NCBI GenBank assembly: GCA_918797485.1 | Contig: CAKKNE010000005.1 | Span: forward strand, 496,001-560,000 | Direction of reading: 5' to 3' | DNA length: 64,000 nt | DNA from: Pelagomonas calceolata | Taxonomy: Eukaryota > Sar > Pelagophyceae > Pelagomonadales > Pelagomonadaceae | In this document: positions 1 through 9,239 of the stretch, one piece after another | How positions within the stretch are numbered: position 1 is the stretch's first letter | Layout: every line of letters begins with the position of its first letter | Translations under genes and position numbers: made by a program | Notes under the pieces: model-generated | Told to the model about the DNA's origin: nothing | Database searches by the model: none | Seen by the model: the letters and a program-made list of their open reading frames with translations, nothing else

Positions 1-310
1 GGCCCCTCTGTCGGGCTCACATGTCAAGTCGTCGTATAGTCCGACGCCGACATATCTAGTAATACGCTTATTCACATCGCTAGCATTTCCATGTCTCTGC
101 ATACGCCTCCACATATACGATGGCGCGTCGAGAACGCTGATTTGCGTGGCCGGCCCTCTGCCCTCCGAGCCAAGCATGCACAGAAGAGCGCCGCTATTGG
201 ATCCAGATCGCTGCGCAATCGCTGCCCAGGACGTCGCAGCTGCCAGATAACTCGCGCAGGGTCCGCCAGGAACGAATTGCGCAAGAAGGCAGCAAGTATA
301 GAGAGATACC
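1..310. other. Upstream intergenic DNA
   Basis: This stretch precedes the first gene. Short open frames exist on both strands, but none shows a recognisable domain or plausible composition. I see no palindromic promoter element of the kind found upstream of eleven other genes. It presumably holds the promoter and 5' UTR of the gene starting at 311. Confidence 0.5.
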
Positions 311-2536
311 ATGGGCGCAGGAGGTAGCTTTTTTGAGAAGGACGAGGCGCTGGAGGTGCCGGATGCACCGGACAACATCAAAGCGCTGGCGGCGCGGCTG
401 TCACTGGCGCACGGCATCAACGAGGCCATCCTCGTCCACGGCCTCGTCGCGCTCGAGCCGTGCGTCCAGCGCCGACTGAACCGCGCGATCACCAAGCCGC
501 TGGATTTGGCCTGCCTCCGGGCGTTCAAGGCGGAAATGGAAGGGCAGGCCGTCGCCCCGGACGTCGAGGCCGCTCTCGCCCAGCTACCGGACGGAGTGAA
601 GCCGAAGGTCGAGGCGCTCTTGGACTCGCTCCACCTCTGCGGCGGCTACTTACCAAGGATCGGCGTCGGCTCGGCGGGCCTCTACAAGCATTTTGAAGAG
701 GGCGAGCGCGTGCACGAGATCGCGTACGGCTACGGCATGCGTACGCCGCGGAGTCCGCATCAAGCGATGGTCAAAGTTTACTCTAACGCACAGGCATGCT
801 CGACTGCGCGGGCCCCTGCCCGACGATGCCGGGTTTTGACAAGGCCTTCGCGCGCGTGGCGATCGCCGAGCAGCTCTCGGATAAGGATTTGTCCGACTTC
901 GTGATGGTGGGGCATCCGGACCCCTTCCAGATGGGCGTGGAACCGGGAAATGTCCGGAAGTCGCTCGAGGCCCACGAAGCAGAGATGATGCCTATGAAAC
1001 GCGAGGGGCAGCCGCTCATAGACGTCTACGCTCCGCTGTGCTGCGTGCGCTTCTCTGAGAAGTTTGAGCCGGGCGAGATCGCGTTCGATGAAGTCTGGAA
1101 GGAGTGTGAAGCGCTGTATCGGGAAGGAAAGGTGCGAGCTCTCGGCATCTGCAACATCAGCGCGCCGCAGCTGGAGCGGCTCCTCGAGTTCTGCGAGATC
1201 CGTCCCGCGGTCTATGAGGCCGAGGCGCATATCCTCCACCACCAGCAAGCCATCTACGACCTCTGCCGCCGTGAAAAAATAGCATTCTTGGCTCACACGC
1301 CCCTTGGGCAAGGGTCAGTGCTGGACCAGCAATCGCTCGGTCACGACACGTTATCCCCCGCACAAGCCGCGCTACGCTTTAATTTGGACCGCGGCGTGTC
1401 TGTACTCCCCGGTGCTGAGAAGCTGAGCGAAATAGAGGAGGACCAGGCAACGCCTTTGGGACCGGCTGTGGCGCGGGTCCAGGTTCCGGCCGCGCCGTCG
1501 ATGCTGTCGATGGCCAACATCAACAAGCTGTGGAAGGCCATGATCGCGCCGAATTCAGACATGGAGGCCCGCGACGGTCATTGGTACGGCAAACCCTCAG
1601 AGGTCGTGCGGCCGGTCCGGAAAGAAGTGCTCGCGCAGAACAAGGCGATTATCGAGCAGATCCACCCGATCATCAAGAACCTGCCGCGGAAGGAGAGCGC
1701 CGCGACGCGTCGCAAGGTCATCTGCGAGGAGCTCGCCAAGCTCGGCGATGATGAAGGGCGCAAGCTAGGCGCCATGAAGGTGATTCCCGCCGACGTCTTT
1801 GGCGCGAGGGACTCCATCCCTAGACGCTCGTGCAAGGACGAAGGACCGACGCCCCAGGTCGACGCGTCCGAGCTGCCTGAGGGCGCCAAGATTCTCTTCT
1901 TCTCCCAGCGCTGGCTGACGCTTACACATCCAGATGACGATCAAGGAACGAAGCGCCAGGCGATCGTCGCTGCCGCGGAGGCCTACGCGAAGCAGGAGGG
2001 CGTCGACCTCGACAAGGTATACATTTGGTTCGACCTCGCCTGCGTCGAACAGGACGATCTCGCGGAACTAATCCGCGGTGTAAACGCGTTGGGGTTATAC
2101 ATCACGGCCTGCGACGCGTTCGTGTCGATCGATCACCCGGAGTACTGGAGCCGAGCCTGGTGTCTTGTGGAGCAAGAGTTCGCCCGGTGCGCCGGCGTGA
2201 AGAGATACGTCATATCGGAGGGCAAGCTGGCCCCCACCAGTGCATCAATCAAAATTTCACGGCGCCGTGTCGTCGACATCAACGCCATCGATTTGCGCAC
2301 AGGCCCCCACGGACCACGAGGTCACTGATCCGCGTGACGGCAACCTCACCGTCGAGGACGACCGCGCGGCCATCGACGTGCTCTGCCTCGTCGCCGACGA
2401 CCTGCGCTCGCGGCTCTACCTGTCCGCCGTGTCGCAGATGTTCTCCGAGGCAAACCTCGATGAGGCCATGGGCAAGGCCTGGCACAACAAGGACGAAGTC
2501 CCGGACGCACTTCGCCAGAACATCATCGAGACCTAG
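311..2536 (+). CDS. Aldo-keto reductase / TIR-like domain fusion, three exons
   Basis: Proposed exons are 311-734, 794-2229 and 2303-2536, giving 697 residues. The first half is an aldo-keto reductase barrel. PRIGVGSAGLY opens it, and the first intron falls exactly where GYG-MLDCA must join to match the family GYRLIDCA motif; VRALGICNIS and IAFLAHTPLG are later barrel motifs. The second half (about residues 500-640) is a TIR-like region of a type common in algal proteins: ILFFSQRW, then HPDDDQGTKR, VYIWFDLACV and YWSRAWCLVE. The third exon adds a charged C-terminal tail. The protein begins MGAGGSFF, a fair N-myristoylation motif (Gly2, Ser6), so it may be membrane-anchored. The ATG at 311 sits in a good context and no upstream in-frame start is visible. 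Both introns look like introner insertions. The fusion is inferred from continuous frame; the exact substrate is unknown. Confidence 0.72.
735..793 (+). mobile_element. Short introner-like intron (59 bp)
   Basis: The intron lies in the reductase gene. The 8-mer at its left edge (GCATGCGT) resembles the 8-mer after its right edge (GCATGCTC), 6 of 8 identical. The intron ends AACGCACAG. Using the GC at the start of the left copy as donor and the terminal CAG as acceptor joins GYG to MLDCA, the spacing expected of aldo-keto reductases. A GT donor at 741 would add two residues. The element ends are only weakly inverted, so the transposon reading is less certain than for the intron at 2230-2302. 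Confidence 0.55.
2230..2302 (+). mobile_element. Introner element with perfect 8-bp target duplication (73 bp)
   Basis: GCCCCCAC occurs at 2230-2237 and again at 2303-2310, an exact 8/8 direct repeat around the element. The element interior runs TGCATCAATC to GATTTGCGCA, an imperfect inverted pair, and ends CAG. Its internal AATCAAAATTTCACGGCGCC is shared with the intron at 17197-17306. Splicing from the GC of the left copy to the terminal CAG is phase 0 and leads into an open frame of 77 codons. Without splicing, the frame ends at 2328. This is the clearest introner in the window. Confidence 0.8.
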
Positions 2537-2633
2537 TCGGTCCCCTTTTTCTTCTCACTACGTCCCTTTCCCCTCAGAGCCCCCTCAATGCCATAAGTGG
2601 ACTCTTGATCTTAGTATCATCACGGCACGACCC

Positions 2634-4016
2634 CTAGTGGCCGCCATGCGCGGCCTTCGGCAAAGCCGGCTTCACGCGCGACCGCGGCCGATCGCCGGCG
2701 CTGTGGTGCTTCACGGGATGCGCGCTGTGCTTCTGCCCCGGCGCGTGGCCCGCGATGAGGCCGTCGAGCATGGGCGCGTCTTCCGCGTGCTGCGCCTGGA
2801 GCTCCTTGGCCGCGGCGTTCATCTTGACTCGCTCCGCCTCGGCCTCCTCCCTTCCGCGTTCGTTGGCGGAGATGTCCTCCTCCGCTGCGACGAACGTGGC
2901 GTCGAAGGCTCTGGCAATTTTGTCGCCCTCGGCGCCGGCGGGCTGCCAGTGCTCGAGCGTGATCGCGCGCCACGCGCCGAAGCAACTCACGTCCGAGTAG
3001 TTGCCGCACTTCATCGCGTCGTCCAGACTAAACGAGTCGACGCCGAGGATCTCGCACTTGTCATCTGCGATAGTGACTCGACCGCACTTGAACAGGTAGT
3101 GCAGGGCCCAGTCCTCGGCCTCCGTACCTGTTTTGGATAGGGTAGGCTTCTTGCCCTTGTTGTAGGCCGTGACCGCCCTAGCAAGCTCAGCTTCGGACAC
3201 TAACACGGGCTCGTAGGTCTCGTGCTGAGCCGCTCGAGTACAGACGAGCATGTAGTCCCGTCTCGCATTCAGGAACAATTGCAACCGTAGATACGCCTTC
3301 GCCTTGGAGATGAAGACCGTGTCGTGGCCGACGCACGTAAAGTCCCTCGCTTTCTGCGCCCGTTCTTCCAGAGCCATATCACATAACTCTCGCTTCGACG
3401 TCACGGCCTCCTCCTGGAGGATGCGCTTGCGCCTATACTCGTTCTGGATCTTCTCGTCGACGGCGCCGGCGGTGGAGAAGGCCTTGAGCTTCTCCTTCTT
3501 CCTTCTGAGCCGCGACGCGGGACTCAAGACTTCCGGCGCCGAATCGGTGTTCTTCTGCTTCAAGGGCGACGCCATCCGGTGAGAGGGCGTCCTCACCGGC
3601 GAGAGGGCGTCCTCCTTCTGTGCAATAGGCTGCACTTTACTGTCCGCGCCGACGGCGCGCTTGACGCGCTGCAGCATCGACGGCGCCTTGACGGGCGCGG
3701 TCTTCGCCTCGGGCAGCTCAGCGGGCTTCTTCGTCGCGCCATGCTCGGGCGTGGCGCGCTTCACGTGTTTGTCAGGCGTCGTCTTGTTTGGCGTCGTCTT
3801 CTTGGCGCCATGCTGCTCGGGCGTCTTCTTCACGTGCCGCCCCGACGGCGTCTTCACTGGTGTAGTACGCGTCGGATTAACCTTCTCCGCGGCCCTGACG
3901 CGCGCGATTTCCTCCTCCAGGAACTTCCAACAGAGCTGAAGGTTCGGCTTCTGGGCGGCGATGAGGCGCTGCTCGGCCAGCAGCGCTTCGAGGTGCTGGG
4001 CGTGGCTGCGGACCAT
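2634..4016 (-). CDS. Lys/Thr/Pro-repeat basic protein, unknown function
   Basis: The product is 460 residues counting from the ATG at 4016 (MVRSHAQHLE). The open frame extends further upstream, but that part is arginine-rich and reads into the promoter of the divergent F-box gene, so I prefer the internal Met. Residues about 50-130 carry imperfect repeats of the form KKTP-x-HGAKK / TPDKHVKRATPEHGATKK, reminiscent of histone H1-like or chromatin-binding tails. The middle is a charged helical region (RLRRKKEKLKAF, EEAVTSKRELCDMALEERAQKARDF). The C-terminal third includes a more globular stretch (LHYLFKCGRVTIADDKCEILGVDSF) and then Glu/Ala-rich and His-rich segments. I do not recognise a family. 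A nuclear, DNA-associated role is only a guess from composition. Confidence 0.62.
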   Translation of the reverse strand: MVRSHAQHLEALLAEQRLIAAQKPNLQLCWKFLEEEIARVRAAEKVNPTRTTPVKTPSGRHVKKTPEQHGAKKTTPNKTTPDKHVKRATPEHGATKKPAELPEAKTAPVKAPSMLQRVKRAVGADSKVQPIAQKEDALSPVRTPSHRMASPLKQKNTDSAPEVLSPASRLRRKKEKLKAFSTAGAVDEKIQNEYRRKRILQEEAVTSKRELCDMALEERAQKARDFTCVGHDTVFISKAKAYLRLQLFLNARRDYMLVCTRAAQHETYEPVLVSEAELARAVTAYNKGKKPTLSKTGTEAEDWALHYLFKCGRVTIADDKCEILGVDSFSLDDAMKCGNYSDVSCFGAWRAITLEHWQPAGAEGDKIARAFDATFVAAEEDISANERGREEAEAERVKMNAAAKELQAQHAEDAPMLDGLIAGHAPGQKHSAHPVKHHSAGDRPRSRVKPALPKAAHGGH

Positions 4017-4293
4017 ATTACAACGCTGCGACGTCGCGGGCAGCCCCACGAAGCACAATGAAGTCGGGGCGCAGGCTCCTTCCAAAATTCGGTGCCGGGG
4101 CAGCCGCACGCGGCCCCACGAAGCGACGTTCAGGTCGGGACGGCGTGAAACCGTGAAACAAGTGGAACCCGCACGCCCTGCGGAAAGAGCCTCCATGGGC
4201 CTTTCCAGGACCTGCGGGACCCCCCACGAGAGCTCTCTCCGGGACGTCGTGCGGGTACCATTTCAAAGCAAAGAGAGAGGAGGGCACGAAAGC

Positions 4294-6291
4294 ATGTCCT
4301 TGAACGAGCTGCGCGACGCCTGGCGGGCCAACGACTGGGGCGACGCGGCCATGGACACGAAGCAGGCAGCCCCCCTCGCTCAACATCCGCCGCACCGGCG
4401 CAGCCGCAAGAGATGGGACATGATCCTGAATGGGATGCCCGAGGACGTGTTGTGCCGCACGCTCGGTTTATTGCTGTTTGAAAGTAGTGACGCTCCCACC
4501 GACGAAGATGGGGTGAAGGCGCCGCCTCCACCTCTCCTGCCGCAGTCGCCGGCGGCGGCCGCGCTCGGTCTCCCGGAGCACGCGGATCTGGCCAAATTAA
4601 GAGAGCGGGCCGCCGTCGCCAGTCGTTTAGCGGTCGTCTCCAAACCCTGGCAGCGGCTGATGAAGGCGACGGGCGCCTTCGCTTCCCTTGTACTAAGGCA
4701 CGACCGGCTCGTCGATACGTTTGACACTCGGGTCGTGATGGGAGGGGTACACAGGGAAGGCGCCGACAACGCCCTGAAGGCCCTGACGGCGTCGTGCCAG
4801 CGCGTCTGGTTCCGCGACGACGGGAGCGGCGCGTTCCGGAAAGGGGCCCAGTTCGACCGCTGGCTCTGGGACGACGTCTTGCCCCTGGCTTCTTGTGTTT
4901 CATTGAGATGCTGCGGCTGTCCTGCTTTAGATCGATTGGCGTTTCGGAACGTCGTGACTTTGGATCTCGGGTTCTCGGACGTCGACGATAGCTCCCTAGG
5001 CCACATCGGCGCGTCCTCGAAGCACACGTTACGGCGCTTGGCCTTGCCGATGTGCCATCGAGTGGGTAGCGAGGGCGCGGGCAAATTGGCCGGTGCTGGT
5101 TTTAGCAAACTAGAGAGATTGGACATATCTGGTTGTAGACTATCTGCGGGTGATGTGGCTGTCTTAGTCGCATCATTGAGATCTTCTCTGCGTTCCTTGG
5201 ACCTGTCCCAATGTCGACCGGACGACCTGCCGCCGCGACCATTACCAGCACACATGGAGGAGAGCTACTCGTACGGCGCGGCTGTAAGTGGAGACATAAC
5301 CGACGATCGGTTGGAGCACTTCGCGACGGAATGCGGGTTGACGGTCGTGCGAGGAGATGCGACGATGACCGTTCACGAGCCGGTGCCTTTAGCCTTAGCT
5401 TTTGACCCCTGCTGCGTCGCGGACTGCGTGTCGCTGGCTTCTACCAAACAACCTTCTACCTTAATAAGTGTGGGCCCCGGCCGCGTGCAGCTCATCAACA
5501 ATGGGCCGCGCTTCGTTCTATCCGCAGTGGCCGTTGATTTTGGAGGGTCTTTCCACAAAAACAGGGCATCTGCAGCCTTGGCCATCGCGGACGCCCACGC
5601 TTCTACATTAAGACGGTGCCGCTTCCACCGCTTGTGTGCGAAAGGCACCGTGCCCGAACCTGTGGATGCGGACGTCGTGGCGCGAACCGTGTTCTGTGGC
5701 ATGCCCTGTCTGGTCGACGCGGGCTTCGGGCATTGTGGTTTAACCGATGTGGGGTTGGATTTACTTGGTGGTGCGTGGCGGTCTGGCAGTCTGCACGCTC
5801 TGGTCGAGTTGGACTTACAACGGTCTCGGGTGTCGTCGGCAGGCCTGGTCGCTTTATGTGATCAGCTCCCCTCCTCACTCAAGTTGAGGAGGTTGGACGT
5901 CAGTCGCTGTAGAATAGACGACGCCGCCATGATCGCGATCTTCCGCGCCGGCTTCGATTCATTAAGGATCCTCCACGCCGACGAGATCCCGCCTTTGACC
6001 GATAATATGTTGGAGCCGTTGAGGGCTCCAACCTGCTGCCCGGCGTTAGTTGCTCTACACTTACGAGGTGTCAAGCACCACGGCCGCATCACGCAACATG
6101 GGGTGGACGACGTGTTGGTTGCGCGGGGCCTGCCGCCCATGGACCGGCGCGGGCCAGGGTTGCCGGGGTTGCGGGGCGGCGGTCTGGAGATCCTGGGGGC
6201 CTTTGCTACCGGAAAAACTCCCGCGCGGCGGCCCGCGCCGCGGTTGCCGCGGCACTCGACGGCGTTCCGGGGGCTGCAGGACTACCTCTGA
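4294..6291 (+). CDS. F-box-like leucine-rich repeat protein, long paralogue
   Basis: The product is 665 residues from the ATG at 4294 (MSLNELRDAW). The frame is open upstream but overlaps the divergent neighbour's promoter. An F-box-like helix near residues 38-55 (ILNGMPEDVLCRTLGLLLF) is followed by a linker and then leucine-rich repeats of the cysteine-containing type: LRCCGCPALDRL, RRLALPMCHRVG, LERLDISGCRLS, LRSLDLSQCRPDD, and later ALVELDLQRSRVSS and LRRLDVSRCRIDD. This architecture suits a substrate-recognition subunit of an SCF ubiquitin ligase, a role inferred from the fold. It is about 70% similar by eye to the next gene, but carries an extra block of roughly 230 residues in the middle (about 4970-5720). 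Confidence 0.78.
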   Translation: MSLNELRDAWRANDWGDAAMDTKQAAPLAQHPPHRRSRKRWDMILNGMPEDVLCRTLGLLLFESSDAPTDEDGVKAPPPPLLPQSPAAAALGLPEHADLAKLRERAAVASRLAVVSKPWQRLMKATGAFASLVLRHDRLVDTFDTRVVMGGVHREGADNALKALTASCQRVWFRDDGSGAFRKGAQFDRWLWDDVLPLASCVSLRCCGCPALDRLAFRNVVTLDLGFSDVDDSSLGHIGASSKHTLRRLALPMCHRVGSEGAGKLAGAGFSKLERLDISGCRLSAGDVAVLVASLRSSLRSLDLSQCRPDDLPPRPLPAHMEESYSYGAAVSGDITDDRLEHFATECGLTVVRGDATMTVHEPVPLALAFDPCCVADCVSLASTKQPSTLISVGPGRVQLINNGPRFVLSAVAVDFGGSFHKNRASAALAIADAHASTLRRCRFHRLCAKGTVPEPVDADVVARTVFCGMPCLVDAGFGHCGLTDVGLDLLGGAWRSGSLHALVELDLQRSRVSSAGLVALCDQLPSSLKLRRLDVSRCRIDDAAMIAIFRAGFDSLRILHADEIPPLTDNMLEPLRAPTCCPALVALHLRGVKHHGRITQHGVDDVLVARGLPPMDRRGPGLPGLRGGGLEILGAFATGKTPARRPAPRLPRHSTAFRGLQDYL

Positions 6292-6422
6292 GTAACTTTA
6301 TTGAAATTTTGCGCTTTGCTCCCGTAGTCGAGAGGCCGTCGCTGTAAAACCCGTTTTGATTCGGGTCGTTCCGGGCACCACGCTCGACGCCGCTCGTTTG
6401 AGACGCCAAATACGCGTTCACC

Positions 6423-7541
6423 ATGGCGCTGGAGCCGCGGCGCTACGACCGCATCCTAAACGAGGCGCCGGATGATGTTTTGGGCCTTATTTTTGGCTTC
6501 CTCCTCTTCGAGGCGTCGACGGACGACGGCGTGCGCGCCCCGCCGCCTCCATTGCTGCAGCAGTCACCGGCCGACACCATGCTCGGACTCACGGAGCACG
6601 CGGACCTCGCGAAATTAAGAGAGAGCGTCGTGGTCGCGTCGAGACTCGCGGTCGTGGCGCAGCGGTGGCGCAATACTACGAGACGCGCGGGCGCGGTCGC
6701 GTCGCTCGTGCTGCGGCACGACAAACTTTGCGAGGCCTTCGACTCGGGCAACGACGCGGCATTGATTTCGCTGACGGCGGACTGTCGGCGAGTCTGGTTC
6801 CGCGACGATGGAAGTGGAGCCTTCCGCAAAGGCGTCGAGTTCGAGAAGTGGCTTTGGGGCAAAATTCTGCCGCTAGCTAGTTACCTCGCGCTGCGGTGCT
6901 GCGGGTGTCCGGCTCTGGGTCAACTGGGGTTGCGGACGCTCGTGACCCTGGATTTGGGCTCGGGCTTCGGCCGCTGCGGTCTGACGGACGTGGGACTCGA
7001 CTACTTAGGAAGGGCGTGGCGGACGGGCTCGCTTCATGCGCTGGTCGAGCTCGATCTCCAACAGTCGCGCGTGTCGACGGCGGGCGTATGCGCGTTGTGC
7101 GCGGACCTCCCATCCAATCTAGCGTTGACACGCCTCGACGTGTCGCGGTGCCGCATCGATGACGCGGCCTTCGTAGCCATCTTCCGCGCCGGCTTCAACG
7201 CCTTGAAAATCCTGCACGCGGACGAGATTCCGCCGCTGACCGATGCGATGCTCGAGCCGCTACGCGACGCGGCGTGCTGCCCGGCGCTCGTCGCGTTCTT
7301 TTTGCGGGGCATCAAGCACCACGGCCGCGTCACGGTTCAGGGCGTCGATGACGTGCTCGTCGCGAGAGGTTTACCACCAATGGACCGGCGGGGCCCCGGG
7401 CTGCCGGGACTCCACGGCGACGAGCTCGAGATCCTGGGCGCCTTTGCCACCGGGGCGGCGCCGCCACCGCCGTGGGACTCCTCCCCCGAGACACTCGTCG
7501 ACGGCGCTCCGGAGACTGTGCTGTGGGATTCTAACTACTAG
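6423..7541 (+). CDS. F-box-like leucine-rich repeat protein, short paralogue
   Basis: The 372-residue product is a tandem duplicate of the gene ending at 6291, in the same orientation and 131 bp downstream. It has the same F-box-like start (ILNEAPDDVLGLIFGFLLF), the same VWFRDDGSGAFRKG block, and the same C-terminal repeats (ALVELDLQQSRVS, LTRLDVSRCRIDD, ILHADEIPPLTD, ARGLPPMDRRGPGLPGL). The long paralogue's central block is missing: LVTLDLG runs directly into GFGRCGLTDVGL, so either a clean in-frame deletion here or an insertion there has occurred. Its stop codon overlaps that of the convergent gene on the minus strand, the palindrome CTAG serving both strands. Likely an SCF adaptor, by inference. 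Confidence 0.78.
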   Translation: MALEPRRYDRILNEAPDDVLGLIFGFLLFEASTDDGVRAPPPPLLQQSPADTMLGLTEHADLAKLRESVVVASRLAVVAQRWRNTTRRAGAVASLVLRHDKLCEAFDSGNDAALISLTADCRRVWFRDDGSGAFRKGVEFEKWLWGKILPLASYLALRCCGCPALGQLGLRTLVTLDLGSGFGRCGLTDVGLDYLGRAWRTGSLHALVELDLQQSRVSTAGVCALCADLPSNLALTRLDVSRCRIDDAAFVAIFRAGFNALKILHADEIPPLTDAMLEPLRDAACCPALVAFFLRGIKHHGRVTVQGVDDVLVARGLPPMDRRGPGLPGLHGDELEILGAFATGAAPPPPWDSSPETLVDGAPETVLWDSNY

Positions 7542-8061
7542 CTTAATACTTCCTCCAAGTCGCAGACGAGCGTCGCCGCGACGCTGCCGAGCGGCGTCAG
7601 CGTCGGCGCCTTCGCGGCGAGGGCCTCGAGCGTCTCGCGCTCGGCCGCTTCGATCACGTCGAGTCGCGCTCGTTCGGATTGCACAACAAAAAATTGAGCG
7701 TCCAGCCGTCGGGACTCCGCTTGACCATGGCGAGGGTGTTCGGGCCCGGCTCTCGCATCCCGGCGTAGCAGACCGTCGCGCCGCCGCCGCCCTTCGCCGC
7801 CGCCGCGAGCGCCAGACTCGTCTTCTGCCACATGTCCAACGCCTTGGCCACCTCGGTCCGACGCTTTAGGTCATCACCGAACCGCAGGACGCCGGTGACG
7901 CCGTCGTCCCTAATGCCAACTTTTTGATCCAATTCTGCCTGGTCCGTGGCCCACCGTTTCGCCAGCATCGCGGCCGCTAACGGCTTCATTTCGACCAGGT
8001 TTAGGGCAAGGCAGGGTGCCATCAGCAGCATCAGCAGCATCGGGACGAGCGACGCCCGCAT
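7538..8061 (-). CDS. Small secreted or plastid-targeted protein, frame change inside
   Basis: The ATG at 8061 opens a clear signal peptide (MRASLVPMLLMLLMAPCLAL) followed by a helical, Ala-rich region and a strand-rich core (VTGVLRFGDD, GATVCYAGMRE, TLAMVKRSPDGWTLNF). After GWTLNF the reading continues better in another frame (FVVQSERARLDVIEAAERETLEALAAKAPTLTPLG) to a stop at 7538-7540. The switch falls at a run of six A/T bases near 7684-7690. It could be a very short intron, a sequencing indel in the homopolymer, or a real frameshift; the sequence alone does not decide. No family recognised. Confidence 0.5.
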
Positions 8062-8341
8062 GACTCCGTTTTCGGGCTTCCGCAGCAGTTCGGATGGATT
8101 TGGTGGTAACGCGAGCTTGGTTTGGTATCCCGCGCCAAATCGGCTGAGTAATCACTCCCAAAAGCTGGCGCTCTCCCTGCCGCAAAAGCTTGGCACTGCT
8201 TCAAACAGCACGCATACCTAGGCACGAACATATACGCGCATTAAACGAGCTCAGCGAAGCGGCCATTGATCGCCGACGCAAGCTTATTGCGAGCGTGCTC
8301 CTCTCAACAAGTGCTGCAAGGCAGCGCACCAGCAAGCTGCA

Positions 8342-9070
8342 ATGCGCCTCCTCCTCATAGCTGCAGCGCTGCAAGTCGGCGCGTTCACGCCGTCCGGCGA
8401 CGGCCGGCCGCCGAGCCGGCTGCGCGCGGAAGACAAACCGAAGGATCCCATCGTAAGCGCCGCCGGCTGGCCGCGCGTCAAGGCGCTGCTCGACCGGCTG
8501 CCGGTGTTCACGGTGGCGAACGAGCAGGGCCAGCCGCTGCAGTACGAGGCCGACGGAAAACCGCTCGCACTGCTGTACGCGGACGTAGATGCGGCAAAAT
8601 CGGAGTTGAAATCGGCGAAGGAGGAGCACCCTTCGTTAGGTCTGGACATCGTGCCCATGGGCCTCGGGGAGGCGTTCCAGCTGCATCGAACGGGCGCCGC
8701 GGTCCTGATCCCGTCGCAGGATAGCATGGAGGCCGCGGGCGCGCCCAAAGGCGCGTCGCCGCTCGGCCAAGAGTTACCTCTGTTCGCCTGCATGGAGATG
8801 GCCGTGCAAGGTGAAGACGGGAAGCCCGTACTGCCCTTGTTTTTGGATCGGGCCGAGGCGCAGCAGGCCGTCGAGGACGCGATGGCGGCCGACGACGGCG
8901 ACGCGAAGCTCGAGATTGTTGGGTTGTCGTTGCACAAGGCATTGGAACAATTAGTATCGCAGGAGTCTTCTGCGTTCTCGTTCGTGCCGCCCGCATCGTC
9001 CCTCGCGCACATCCAGAGTTACCTCGAGAACTCGGGCGGCGTCGGCGTGAATACTAGTCCGCCGTCGTAA
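8342..9070 (+). CDS. Tic22-like plastid protein import component
   Basis: The product is 242 residues. The N-terminus is a short signal peptide (MRLLLIAAALQVGAF) followed by TPSGDGRPPSRLRAEDK, a basic, Ser/Pro-rich transit-like segment. Phe straight after the predicted cleavage site is the hallmark of heterokont and cryptophyte plastid targeting. The mature part matches the Tic22 family: LPVFTVANEQGQPLQY, then LALLYADVDAAKSELKSAK, a LGEAFQL motif, and a second related half with LPLFACMEM and PVLPLFLDRAEAQQAVEDAM. Tic22 proteins act in the intermembrane space during import across plastid envelopes. The family call rests on the duplicated motif order. AATAAA about 90 bp after the stop may be the polyadenylation signal. 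Confidence 0.75.
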   Translation: MRLLLIAAALQVGAFTPSGDGRPPSRLRAEDKPKDPIVSAAGWPRVKALLDRLPVFTVANEQGQPLQYEADGKPLALLYADVDAAKSELKSAKEEHPSLGLDIVPMGLGEAFQLHRTGAAVLIPSQDSMEAAGAPKGASPLGQELPLFACMEMAVQGEDGKPVLPLFLDRAEAQQAVEDAMAADDGDAKLEIVGLSLHKALEQLVSQESSAFSFVPPASSLAHIQSYLENSGGVGVNTSPPS

Positions 9071-9239
9071 CTTGAACAGTGCTAAACGCCATCGACGCGA
9101 CGCCTCCCCGGGGGAACGCGTCGGAAGCACCGCGGACCGCGAAGACTCGGAGCAATATCGAATAAATACTCTTATATGGTCAATGTTCAGCTAACAGCGG
9201 GTCGTGGACCCTGGGTCGAGCGGTGGAGGGTCAAAATGG

